A stretch of DNA of 64,000 nt from Albula goreensis (lineage: Eukaryota; Chordata; Actinopteri; Albuliformes; Albulidae), in the NCBI GenBank assembly GCA_022829145.1, contig CM040743.1:6678646-6742645 (forward strand). Reading direction: 5' to 3'. Every line of letters begins with the position of its first letter. Within the stretch, counting starts at the first letter, position 1. The position numbers and the translations under genes are program-made. A model generated the notes under the pieces. That model searched no databases. It was not told the DNA's origin and saw only the letters and a program-made list of their open reading frames with translations. Below are positions 48,056 to 60,067 of this stretch, one piece after another.

Positions 48056-48789
48056 GGCTACATTTGGAAAGAACAGCTGACAATACCGCCACAAGAAAAA
48101 AAAAAAAAAAAACGTCTGGCAGCTGTCGCCCACGGACTGCGGATTAGCTGCTCCTCTCTGTGGCGGTTAACACAGCATGTGAGAAATTCGCCCGCCTCTT
48201 TCACCCCCGATAACTTCATACCTTCAGCAGCTCCGACCTGCCATCGTGACTCCACTTTGACTAGGTGCTAAATGGGATTTCCATTGATCCTTTGCAACTT
48301 TGTCAGATGTCCACTGAGACACCTGACAAAGTTACACAGCCCTGTGTGTGAAGTTCTGAGAAAAGTATTTAATGTTAAGGTTGATACAGTAGTTCCATGT
48401 CCTTTCAAGGACTCATTATAGCATATATCTGGGGCTCCATGTCCTGTTTGGTACTAATTTTAAGAGGGTTCACCTCACCGTCTAAATGGAGAACTGCAGT
48501 ACCTGTTGTCTGTTCACACAAGGTTTGTCTTTTTGGAAAAAACAGACAAGAATAGTTCTTTGAAATTAATTTTGGAGATTAGAGTGAGTGGGTAGGACTG
48601 CAAGCCCCCTTCCTGTGCCATCTGAAGGACAGTCAAGGTTTACAGACACCCCTGAAACTCCATAAACTGTGTTACTGGCCTCACTTGTCAAGCTCATAAG
48701 AAGAAGAGCCATATTAACTTCTGTGTCTCCAACTAGGTAAAGCTCTGCCCTGCTTTAACTGGAAATGTGCTTTCTCATAGATCAGCAGC
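48056..48789. other. unique sequence with hairpin
   Basis: A17 run at 48096-48112. A 15-bp inverted repeat (48296-48310 with 48319-48333, one mismatch, core AACTTTGTCAG) with an eight-base loop. No gene. Confidence 0.6.
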
Positions 48790-48993
48790 CGGAGGTGGAA
48801 AACTCCAGCTTCAGAAAGTAAACATACTCCCACATATTTATTCCATCCATGCACTAAAACAGGTGAATTCTGTAAATTAGCTCATCTACCTGACTGAAGA
48901 GCTGCGCTAATTAGAGTCAGCTGTTTCAGTGCATGGACTGATCAAATCCGTGGTAGTGTTTTTACTTTCTGAAGCTGGGGTTTCCCACCTCTG
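48790..48993. mobile_element. palindromic hAT-like MITE, copy C
   Basis: 204 bp. The left end carries 'ggaggtggaaaactccagc' then 'ttcagaaagta', and the right end is 'tactttctgaagctgggg' then 'tttcccacctctg', an extended inverted repeat. The flanks TCAGCAGC and TCAGTTAC agree at five of eight positions, so the target duplication has decayed. It is the same family as 44,402. Confidence 0.8.
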
Positions 48994-49318
48994 TCAGTTA
49001 CTAACTCTTGATGAATCCTTCAGAAGGTCAGACACATCAAATGATTTAACTGTTTATCAGACCCATTATCAGAAATCTGCTAGTGGGAAATTAGGAAGCC
49101 AGTCCTGAATAGTTACCCAGCCTCTCTCTCAGAGACTAAATGTGTGGAGTGGCGAGTGCGGTAGTAGTGTCTAAGCACTGTGTAGCAGCACAGTGAACGG
49201 CATTGTCACCTCTCATCTCCAGGGTGAGTGTTTGGAATCTGCTTTTGTCTGTGCCTGTGAGGCGTCTGTTTGCTCTCACCATGTAGGTGTTCATTTCCTC
49301 TTGCTACTGGTCTCATCT
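48994..49318. other. unique non-coding sequence
   Basis: Nothing recognisable. Leads into the large GT array. Confidence 0.5.
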
Positions 49319-50036
49319 GTGTGTGTGTGTGTGTGTGTGTATTTTTACATGTGTGCTTGTGTGTTTCTGTGTGGCATGCATGTATTTGTATTTTTGTGTG
49401 TGTGTGTGTGCATGAATGAGTGTATGTGTTTGATATGTGTCTGTGAGCATGTTTGTGTGTGTGTGTGTGTGTGCGTACATGTGTGTATATGCCTGCTGTA
49501 TGCATTTGTGTGTGTGTGTGCATTTATGTACGTGTGTATTTTCGTGCGTGTGTGTGTGTGTATTTTTGTGTGTGTGTGAGTGTGTATGCATGTGTGTATA
49601 TTTGTGTGTGTGTGAGTGTGTGTGTATTTTGTGTGTGTGTGTGTATGCATGTGTGTATATTTGTGTGTGTGTGTGAGTGTGTGTGTATTTTGTGTGTGAG
49701 TGTGTGTGTAGTTTGTGTGTGAGTGTGTGTGTATTGTTTGTGTGTGTGTGTGAGTGTGTATGCATGTGTGTATATTTGTGTGTGTGTGTGTGTGTATGTG
49801 TGTATTTTGTGTGTGTGTGAGTGTGTATTTTGTGTTTGAGTGCGTGTGTGAGTATTGTTTGTGTGCGTGTGTGTGTATTTTTGTGTGTGTGTGTATTTTG
49901 TGTGTGTGTGTGTGTATTTTTGTGTGCGTGTGTGTGTATTTTTTGTGTGTGTGTGTATTTTGTGTGTGTGAGTGTGTGTGTGTATTTTTGTGTGTGTATT
50001 TTGTGAGTGTGTGTGTGTGTATTTTTTTGTGTGTGT
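49319..50036. repeat. large imperfect GT array (about 720 bp)
   Basis: (GT)n is interrupted by TATTTT, GAGTG and TATGCATG variants. A 59-bp higher-order unit containing 'gcatgtgtgtatatttg' repeats at about 49588 and 49647 and again at 49762. The very long frames here (for example 49345-50157 on the minus strand) are Thr/His or Cys/Val repeat translations. Such alternating purine-pyrimidine DNA can adopt Z-form. Confidence 0.95.
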
Positions 50037-50825
50037 ATGGCTTGCTGGTGTCCTGTGTGGCCCAGTAAACAGACTGTGGCTGCCTCTCACTGTGATCCAC
50101 TGCATTCCATAATGATAGATGGATGGATGGATATCCAAACATGGAAAGACAAGTCAAATTTTGATCACATCCTGTGAGTCAAGCCTGATATATGAGTACG
50201 GTTTCAGAAAATGTTGCTCTGTGATTCTGATAAACAATACAATTCGCCAAGCTAGACACACACACACACTCACACACAAACACACACACACACAAAAATA
50301 CACACACACACGCACACACATTCCACCTGGCAATGCTTGCTCTGAGTCTTTTTTGTCTGAACTTCTGTTTATAGCATTTCTTTCATCGTGCAGTTTCATT
50401 GTTATACCCTACACCGGCACAGTTACCACAGTATGTATCTCAGCCGTGAAGGGCAAATGCAAACAAGGACAGACACACAGGCACATAAAAACCCTATGCA
50501 GTAGAAGTAGTGATTCACTGTAGTCGGTTTCCCCCCTGGTTGTGAGTTACTCCGGGGACACGGGTCCCCACATGGCATAGACAGTTACAGGCGTGCTTTT
50601 CACTCAGTTTCGGGCGCCAACTGCGGTGCGGCTTCCGGCTGCCGTGGGGCTGGAGGGGCGCAGACCGCGTCCCTCCCCAGGAACTCAGGAACTCAGGAAT
50701 TTGGTGCGAGCTCAACGCCACCGTGCCAAAGTGAGTGGGCCGGCCAGACGGGCGGGGCTGCGTTCATTTCATTAGGCTGATCAAGCTGCTCCGACCACAT
50801 GGTCCTGAATGTCAGTGAAGATCTG
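50037..50825. other. unique sequence with (CA)n and GC-rich stretch
   Basis: (CA)n lies at 50256-50320. 50590-50765 is GC- and CpG-rich, with a donor-like AAA|GTGAGT at about 50728-50736, but no recognisable coding exon. Confidence 0.45.
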
Positions 50826-50982
50826 CGTCTGTGTGTGTCTGTGTTTGTGTGTGAGTGAGTGTATTATCTGTGTGTTTGCATGCATGCTTGTGTGCTTGTG
50901 CGTGCGCGCGTGCCTGTGTGTGTGTATGCCTCTGTATGTGTGTGTGCTTGTATGACTGCATGTGTGTGTGTGTTTGTGTCAC
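50826..50982. repeat. imperfect (GT)n tract
   Basis: GT dinucleotides interrupted by GCAT, GCGCGC and TATG variants. Confidence 0.9.
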
Positions 50983-51249
50983 TTTTATGGAAGACTAAGT
51001 TTAGTAATCTTATGAAGTTATGCTTGCATGTATATGGTTCTACATAAGCATGCACACAAATATACTATTACAGAAGACTAAGGCCATTTTACTGCACTGT
51101 GTATTCATTGTTTCTCTGGACGGCAGTGGCTGTCCTCTTATGCTTATTGTTCTGCTGGTCTGTTGGGGTTCACAGTGACTTCCTTTTCCACCGTATTAAT
51201 TTGTAGGCACAGAGAATGGAATGAGATGGACTGTAACCTGTTTAACGTT

Positions 51250-51325
51250 GTTTTCCTTTTCCCTTGTTTTTCTCGCGTTCCTGCAGCTGTTAAGGGGAAA
51301 AAAAAGAAAAGTCAAAGGGGTAATA
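51250..51325 (+). other. splice-acceptor-like tract and possible 33-nt exon
   Basis: A long pyrimidine tract ends in CTGCAG (AG at 51285-51286), with branch-point-like 'tttaac' upstream. It is followed by 51287-51319, then GT at 51320-51321 ('gtaata', a mediocre donor). The 33-nt segment is a multiple of three and in one frame reads VKGKKKKSQR, a basic peptide typical of cassette microexons. I do not recognise the gene. Strong acceptor-like tracts also occur by chance in introns. Confidence 0.2.
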
Positions 51326-54045
51326 TATTCCCTCAGCAGTAGAAGTGTTTAGAAATGTTGGCAGCCTAGGCAGGTTGCGCTGTGGCAGAGCTGAAAAAGG
51401 AACATTCTTTCCAGTTAACACGTTTCAAACGAGGACGGCTGCAGCCCAGCTCAGCTTTCAACCTGCTGCTTCCAGGGCTCCACTTCGCTTCTCTCCTCTC
51501 ACAGCGGCCCCTCGCTTCAGTCAAAGACATCTTTACACCATCACCAGCATCATCTTCATCGTCACCAGTGTGCCGTCATCCCGGTTGCCATTATCTTTGT
51601 CGTAATTATAAGCGTTGTCATCATCACCTGTGTTGTCATCTTCATCATATTTACCGTGATGATCCTGCCGTTCTGGGATTCTCCTGCAAAACACAGCCTG
51701 GTTGGATACTCATTTCTGATTGGTCCAGAGGGTGTCACATGGAGGTCATTATTTTATGATAATTCCATCACTCTGCGCTGATTGTAATTACATTTTAACT
51801 ACATCTAAAACAGACGCCTAGGTTAAGTAAATGGCAAATAAATACTTCAACATTATTATTCAACATTATTATTTAAGAAAAAAAAACAATTAAGTTGTGT
51901 ATGTTTGTGAACATACCTTAAGGGTCATTTGTTTGTGAATGTAGCTTGAAGTTCATGTGTGTATGGATATACCGTGAGACGCGGGAAGAATGCTATCAAT
52001 TCTCATGATCTGGGTTCGTGTTCTGTAGCTCAGTGAGTTACTCATATCTCTTCCCGAAGAGTGCAGCTGATTGAAGCTAAAACCCCAGCAGATCTCCCTG
52101 CTGTTACACTGGAGGTAAAAGTGATAGATTAAAAGCGTACAGTTCAGGCTGGTGCATGTTGCCCGTAATTTATTATTTTTCATGTCATGTATGTGCCATT
52201 TTCATGGGACAAATCAAAATGCTTTGTTCTGAAAAAGCTTGAATTGTCTTTTTCTGCAAGTTTGTCTTGTTTGTGTTTCACCTGAAACCTTATGGGTGTA
52301 CGTCTGCCAAGTGGGCCAGCTGTCTCTTGAAAAAGAATATCTGGATCTCAGCTATACTGTCACAAATTATCAGAGGTGTTCCACCAGTGAATTTCCAGCG
52401 CACGCTAATTTACAACACCCATCCCCAGACGGGCGTGTTAGGAAGTACCCCTCCATCTGCAATAAACTCTTCCGCTGAGTGCAGGGGGCGAAACCGCAAA
52501 GGTAGCATGCAACACCTCCAAAGCGCAAACCTTTTTCCGCCTGGCGCAGTTGATATAGGGCCTCCGCGGCACAATGCAACACTGCATCGTAGCACCGGTC
52601 CCACGTCCAAAACGGCAGCGTTGGACAGTTTTATGCGCGGAAACAAGAGGCCGCGAATTCGGTCCCTGTTGAATCTGGTTACAGCTGATGGCTGCGGCTT
52701 ATTTGGCACAATTTATGTGCATAAACAGAGACCTACAGTTGGGCTCAGGGAGACTTAATAGTCGATAAAACACAGCTGGGTTGTAATCACACTTTTTTTT
52801 TGTTGCTTGTCCCACGGTTGCGTTCAGCCCGGACCTGACTGTAGACTGGATTTTTTTTTCACTCCTTCTCTTTTCCTTATTTTTTTTAGCACCTTGTCTC
52901 TCAGGAGGAGGTGACGATGCGATCGGCCTCATTTGTGTCCAACAGGGAGGCACAAAACAGCAGTGTGTATTACCTTCATCAGCGGTCCCGATATAAACCG
53001 TGTATGACCAATCAGAGGAGAAGAACACACACGGGAAGGGGGGCGAGGGGGCTTACCGGCAGAGTGCACTCAGTGGGTGGATGAGATGACAGAGTTGGTG
53101 GGGGCGAGAATTACTTTTGCGCATATTGTCTTCTCACAAGCGCATCTTGCTTTCACATGAAAATTTTTTACTTGCAGGTTTATTGATGCTGCAGGTTAAA
53201 ACACACACAACACCATTATACATATATATTTTTTTTATTGATGTGTCAAAATCCTTGGTGGAACGGATACTTTAGAATAAAAAAACGGAAAGCATGTCTA
53301 GTGACACTCTAGTGCCAAGACTCAATCACAATAAACAATGAACTTCATCTCTCTATCCAAGATTGAGCAGCTGGAGTTGAAACTCATTTCAGGCAAATAT
53401 GAGTGCACCATAGAAAGCAGTGGAGAGATGAAAATGGTCCACTTCTGGTGCCCTCCCCCAAGCATCCTTCCTGTGTGTTTATTCCATTTATTTTTTATTT
53501 CCTTTTTCAGTTCACTTTTTTTTTTCTTTTTTCAAATGCACATCTATTCATCCTGAACACAGCCAGGATTAAAGCCGGTCTGGCGGACCCTTTCACATGC
53601 TAGATTTCTATGATGAGATTTTGAGTTGGCAAACCTGCATATATTGCTCTTCTATTAGGGCAGGAAAAAAGAAAACATGCCCATGCTTTTATCAAGACTG
53701 AAGTCTGTGGTGGCCTTTTATTCATTGAGTTGAGGTATATTTTTGTAGAAGGAGTATGTAGCTGTTTTGTGAGAGTGTGTGGCTGGTGAAAAGTGGTTAT
53801 TTAGAGGTAGAAACCCCAGGGTCCCTCGATAAACTCGATAGTGTAGTGTCGGACTGCATTTCAGAGGAGGTTTTTTTTTCTCTCTCGAGTCATATGCTGT
53901 CTGTTGAAGAAATGTTGCAGGGGAAGCGTAAGCTTGGGGGATTACACAGGAATCAGCTGAATTTGTGGATCCCAATGAAAATGTTTATGCAATGCTGGAT
54001 AACTTAATAGCCTGCAGTGAGGACAGACTGCCACACAGCCTGAAC
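51326..54045. other. unique non-coding sequence
   Basis: No gene I can support. A second acceptor-like tract ends near 52890 (T/C-rich then TTTTTTTTAG). The frame after it stays open for about 60 codons without a known domain. Overlapping open frames at 52270-52760 on both strands are also unrecognised. Confidence 0.45.
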
Positions 54046-54164
54046 TAGTGGTAAAGGGCCAGTCAGGTATTGTGACATCACAAATGGGTGGAGCTACATC
54101 TTTCCTGTCAATCACTGACCCCAAACCTATATATGTACCATGATACCTCATTCTTCCATCACTG
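54046..54164. mobile_element. GTGATGG-family MITE, internally deleted copy
   Basis: The left end TAGTGGTAAAGGG leads to 'gacatcacaaatgggtggag'. The right end 'cctcattcttccatcactg' mirrors the family end. At 119 bp it lacks most of the second arm. Confidence 0.6.
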
Positions 54165-54224
54165 CTAATGTTTTGGGAGTGCTGCCTCTTCCTTATGCCC
54201 ATTATGAGGAAAATATCTAAAATG

Positions 54225-54477
54225 TTTTTTTTTTTTTTTTTTTTTTAGGGGGGGGGATCTTTCTGCACCACACATGATGTGTTTTTCAAGTTTAGCAGTA
54301 AAACCATCTTAGCTGGAGACATCTGTTCTAGGACACTTATTGTGGCTTGTTGCTGTGAGCCAGTTTACAATGAATGTGGTGAATGAATGGATAAATGATC
54401 ATGGTTTTCTGTTAAGATATTTCTTTACTGCGCCCAGGGTGTGCACAGCATTTTTATATATATATATATATATATAT
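54225..54477. repeat. T-run, G-run and (TA)n
   Basis: T22 at 54225-54246 runs almost directly into a G9 stretch (54248-54256). (TA)n spans 54455-54477. Confidence 0.9.
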
Positions 54478-57400
54478 TTTTATAAAAAAATATATGATCA
54501 CAATTTTTAATCTTTAAAAAACCTTTATTTTTAAAGTATGATAATCCATAAATACATCCTCTGCATTCGCCAGGTCTTTGAGAATTAACCCTATATCAAA
54601 ATCCAGACATGTCTCTGGTCGTGTAAGACCCTTGGCTCGGCAAAGTTTACATAGTGTCTGGACACATTTTTTGTTTTTCCACTGCAGTAGTTTTAATTCA
54701 ACATGACCGTCTCCATTCCTGTTCTGACTTTCCCTGACTTCTGCAGGGTTCTGAAAACAAAACGAAGTATCCATATTTTGGTGCCAGACTAGAAGTAAAC
54801 CAGCCCGTCAATAAAATGGAGCTGCTTGATTCTTAGTTTCCTCACGGTCTCCTCCTAGCTCTGTTTCATTAACCCTGAAGAAATACGACAGGTTTAATAC
54901 ACGTTGTGTTAGATGCCATTTTGCCCTTTCTCCCGAGCGAGCAAAGCGCTTTACGCTTAAGTCACTGTGGGAGAAGTACGCCGTGATTATGATAATTTTA
55001 GGTTTCATTCAGCTGTAATTAAAATAACACTTAGTTTGTTATAATGACACTGTACGTTAGGTCCCCTGATTCTGAGAGGAATAGATGAAACCGCTTTAAT
55101 TATACACAGTTTTGAGTGCCCAAGAGAGCTTTGAAGTTGTGATCCTGTGTGTGCAGGATGGGGGAGAGTGGGCAATACAACATTTCGAATTTAGGAAGTG
55201 TGGTAAGAAGTGTTAAATATTCGCTAAATTCAATCAGACGAATTTTATCAAAGGCACTTTGCGTCTTTAAGGGCTTATACAATTCAGTAGAAACAGATTT
55301 TACCTTACAAAACACTTGTTTTAAAGCACGCTGTTTTAATGGACATGAGACAAGGAAACATGTCCTTCGCAACGTGTTCTTCTCATTCTTAAGTATAATA
55401 ACACTGTTAAAGAGACTAAGTGTGTTTGGTTGAATCCAGCCCTTTGTTTTTCTTCGTTCACCGGGCTCATTAGCCAACAGGCGAATCTAAGCAAATGATT
55501 TCCCTGACATTTGAGCGATGCGCTTAGTAAACAGTTCTCCTATAACGTTACTCACTCGTCAGCGGTCAGGCTGCCTTTCCTTTTTTTTTTTTTTTTTTTT
55601 GCCCTGCCCTGCTCTGCTCTGCAAGCGTTCCTCATGGTTTGTTTATACTCGGAGGCCTCGGCTACTCTGCTACCATGACATGGCTCCTGTCTGTGACTCT
55701 GAAATAGCCCCCTCCCTGTCGAGTCAACTGGGGGAAGGAGCGTTTAGCCGTTTACATGAACAGTGTGCGAAAAGTGCAGAACCTCCCAAGATAGTATGAG
55801 CAAGTGTTTACAAACTCCGGTGATCTTGACCTTCTCACCTCCTCAACAGAAGTTGCTTTTACCGGTTAGGTCATTTGTTGGGGACGAGACGAAAGCGCTA
55901 ACTAGCCGGCGCGAAACCTGTTAAAAGACACTGCTGTCAAAACACATTTCTGTGTCCTCTGTTGTACACCCAGAAGTCTGTCCTTCAAAAGGAGAAGAAA
56001 AAACACAGATGCAAAAGTTGAAATGCATTTCCTCAGAGCTTTTGTTTGAAATGTACTTCAGTGGTCTACCCTTGACATGCTGTATAAACTTTGTGTGCAC
56101 TTCTAAAATTCTCTTTTTGAATCAGATTCAGATACGGTAGTACACAAGCATTCATTACAGGCTAAGTGTGATGAAGGTGTTTCTGTTTAATGATTGGGCA
56201 AAGGTCTGCTGAGAACAGCAGAATTCTGTTCCCAAATGCTTTGGCGTTTTAGATCTCTTATTGATATGTTTTAAGAGGGGATACCTGTTCAAGGAACAGA
56301 ATACATGACAGAGAGGACTAGGTTTGTGAACCCTGAAAAGAGACACTAGTGTGGGTTAGATGAAATATATTTAATCTATTAAATGCTTTTAAAAAAACTT
56401 GGTTTTGAGTTGGGTTTTTTTTCTGTTGTCCAGCAGTAATGCAGATTGTCACAAAAACACTTACTAAGCACTGGTGACATGTTTGTTGTCAGTCCAGACT
56501 CAACTGTAAGGAGGAACAGTTTTGCCCAAGGCAGTCATTGGTGTTTCTTTTATTTGCATCGTTACTAAAGGTCACTGTTTGACCTGAAGGCTCAACATAC
56601 CTTTGGTGTCTGTGTTGTCATTTGAATGTTTGAAATCATTCTGTTGTATAGAGGGTTAACGGTCTCCAGGGTCCTGTGTTTTGTGTAGAGGCCTAGAGTT
56701 GACTGCAGGTGGGGAGAGGGGTTTCCGTGGCAATGGCCAATGGCAGCAGACCTCTCACTCTGGCAGTTGCATGAGCAGACATCTCACTGGCTGTTTGTTT
56801 GGGTTTACAGAGGTCAAACAGAGGTCATGTTTTTGAGTGCTGACAGAGTGCTTTACACTGATTGGCTAATTTGCAGCTGATATTGTACCAGTTTTGCCTT
56901 CTTTCCAGCCTTTTTAAAAGATATTTACAAACACATTCTCTTTGACACACAGACAGACATAAACATGCACAGTTCACACACACATGCACATACATCCACA
57001 ATGCTTGTACAAATGCAGACACACATTCATGGATACTCATAAATACACACACAAACACACACACAGAGAAGACGCACGCTCGTGTTTACCACAGCTGAGG
57101 AACTCAGAATAATTCAGCATTACAATATAATTAAACTAACTTCTTTTTTGAGCTGTGCTATTGTTGACCTGTTACTTTTTGCTGATAAGGCGTATATTGA
57201 GTGTTCATCTGTAAGACCTACTTCATAGCTGTACATCAAGCTATATGTTTGTGCAGGTTAGCGAGCAGCCTTCTGACCAATGAGGATGGAGTATTCAGCC
57301 AAGCCATAGTACCATCATGAAATATAATTATGTGTAAAAAAAAAAAAAAGTAATGAACACTTTTGAAGAACTTTCGAATCACACCTGAAGTAAATCATGC

Positions 57401-58139
57401 AGTCATTTTCTGGAATGTTCCTTTATGTATTCCCTGGTACAGTTACATGTGGGGTTCTGCTGTATGTGAGTTACTGAAACCGAACACCTCCCTGTGTAAA
57501 ACGAAGAGGGCTTTTTCAGACATAGTAAAATGGAAATGAGCCACACATTTGATGACAGAAGGGACCGTGGGAAATCTTTCAAACAGGTTTTAAGGTAACT
57601 AACTGCTTTTGAAAAAGGTAAAACAAAAACAAAGGCGAGACCCCTGCACGGAGTTTGCCAGGACCCTGCTATGCTCTCAGCTGTCGGGTTTATTTATTCT
57701 AAAGGAGGTTGGTGCTGGAAACTGTAACGCTTCCCCTGCATTTCCATTTCAAACTACGCCAAACACCTGCTTGTTGTTAATGATGAGGGCCACCAGAGCT
57801 CCATCCTGCCTTGTGATATCCCAGCAGTCTCTGGGGGAGATATCCCTGGCTGGTGCTGGGGTGGCACAGCATTGGCGAGCCCGGTTTGTTTGTTTTCGCG
57901 TTATATGGACATGCAACATGTTTGGGCGAGTCGGTGGGAACGTTCCACCGTTCAGCAAGTAAAGGGGGTGCGTGGGGCGGTGGGGAGGGGTGGGGTGGGT
58001 GTCAACAACACTTGGCAAAGGCAGGTAACCCAATCTGATAAAGTGGTTTATTCCAAAAACAACAAAAAAAAATTGAGGCAGTGGTTTTGGGAGGGTAGGC
58101 TATACATGAATTGTACCTTACAGAAAAGGGTGGAGTGAA
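54478..58139. other. unique non-coding sequence
   Basis: No supportable gene. An 86-codon minus-strand frame at 54514-54774 is free of low complexity but matches no family I know. T20 at 55581-55600 is followed by CCTGC/TCTGC pentamers, and an A-run lies at about 57337-57349. CA-rich patch at 56945-57065 and G-rich patch at 57963-58000. Confidence 0.45.
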
Positions 58140-58270
58140 AGGTGGAGAAGGAGAGAGAGAGAGATAAAGATTAAATGAGGGAGTGAGTGACAGAAAGAGA
58201 GCAGGAGAGAGGGAAGAGGAGAGGCAAGGAGGACACGGAGAGAAATAAAGAGGCAGAGAGAGAGAGAGTA
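58140..58270. repeat. purine-rich (AG/GGA)n tract
   Basis: About 130 bases, nearly all A and G on the plus strand. The reverse frame across it is leucine/serine-rich repeat translation. Confidence 0.8.
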
Positions 58271-60035
58271 GTGTTCAGAAACAGCTGTGTTTCTTTGTTG
58301 GAAAGCTGTAGGTGTGCCTTTGTGAATACAAATACAAAAGTCTTTTACCTCCCTATTCATCAGCCTTAGATCCAAATACCTATTATCTATTTTTTTTTAC
58401 CTGCTAGTGCTTAAACAGGGAGTGCACAGCCTCAAAGCTCTCTTACAAAGGATGGGATTATGAATTGTAAGTCAGATTATTAGTACCCCGGTGATAGTAG
58501 GCCACCGGTAACCCACAGTGTATGTGTCGTTTCTGCCTGGCAGAATATGCACGGTAAGTGATGTTTTATTGTGAGATTTAGAAATGCTTAACGCATATTT
58601 TTCAGCTGCGCAAACACAAACACGATTGTGCTCCCTATCTTTGTGTTAGCTGGGTCCCCGTTCTTCTTTTCACGCATACCCTCATCTGAACAATGCGGAG
58701 ACTTGTTGACTGTTAACTGGATACTTTCGTGTTTGTACGTAATGGATTTTTATTATGGTGTTAACATTTGACAGTGACTTTCACTGCAAATAGTAAGCTA
58801 TTGTTTGGGGTTCAGAAGGTGGTGTAGAAGAGGGCGGTGCTTATTAGGGATTCTCAGATCAGTTGTTGGTGCTCTCAGCTGTGATGAGATACTCTGCGAT
58901 GGTGCTCGGGCTGATCCTGGAACAACAGGGAGATGTGGCTCAAGGGACACTTCCTGTTGGCATCCATTTCCTGTGCTGTGCTGAGAACACACAATGTTTT
59001 TTGTTTGTTTACCGTTATTGGAGGTGGGCATCATGGTCACTGACATGCAGATTTTACACATTACAGATTCAGTGCTTCTGGGTTTAACTTGTGATGTTAT
59101 TAATATGAACGGCCATCGGCTTTTCATTGAATGCATTTTTTTTTGTTTATGTGGCAAAGTTATCCAGTCTGGTTTTTGTGCAGCTGTTGTAGGTCTTGTA
59201 CCATGCAAAGACTGTATTGTGTCTATGTGTGTTTGTATGGAAATCTCTATGAAGTTCATGTGGCTGATTGCACTTGAACTGAAAATGTGATTGTGGAATG
59301 TAGTAAGTATCCTGTTTGATGTATAAACATATGAAATTGCTATCATATGGCTCAAGCTAAACAATAACACACAAAAATGAATATGAAGTAATCCAACTAC
59401 AGACCACTGTTACCCATCTGTTTGACGGTCTCTCTGTTCTTTTTGCATTCTAGTTTTTACCTAAATTTAGGTGTGTCTGACTGGCAGATGTGTTTGGTAC
59501 ATCTTCCCTTGCATGTACATTAGTACACTGCAACTTTTCAAAGTTTTTATTCTTTGTTTAAAGTGTAAAAAATTAGAAGGTATAGGTTGCTTTTAGGTCC
59601 AGGAAGGAACACTAACATGTAGGCTACATTATCGGTTAGTATGACTCTGGGAGTGTTTACTCCCTGTGATTACCATATAAGCCTGGGACGTGAAAAGTGG
59701 AGAGGGGAGAAAAGGGTCTGCTTTGCACTCCTAAAATGGAAATTGCTCCGATTTTATTATTTCTCATTACATCCTCTTAAAATAAACAGAGAGACACGAG
59801 AAGTAAGAGCTTTCCTGTTATGTACGGTCGTGTTTATTTTACGGCAACCCTACAATGGCAATCGACGCGCTGCGTGAACATTCCTGGGAGAGGAAAGGAA
59901 TGAGATTCCAGAGGCCTCGCATTCCGGCCCCGTCTTGGGCCTGCGCTCGGAGGCCTCTCAGAGCGCGGGGCCATTTCTAGAGCTGGCACACGTCCACACA
60001 GCTCGGGTGGTTGAGTGTACCTGGGGGATACGGTA

Positions 60036-60067
<32 letters not shown>

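Noticed and set aside
49345-50157. 270-codon Thr/His-rich open frame on the minus strand
   Set aside because: It is a direct translation of the GT/CA array. All nearby frames are equally open and no non-repeat domain is present.
52267-52758. 163-codon plus-strand frame with overlapping reverse frame
   Set aside because: Both strands are open over the same GC-richer DNA, which points to composition rather than selection.
54514-54774. 86-codon minus-strand frame without low complexity
   Set aside because: Looks protein-like at a glance but matches no family I can name, and no neighbouring frame continues it. A homology search would settle it.
58798-59370. 190-codon open frame on the minus strand
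   Set aside because: No recognisable domain, no splice context and ordinary intron-like composition. A frame of this length can arise by chance in 64 kb.
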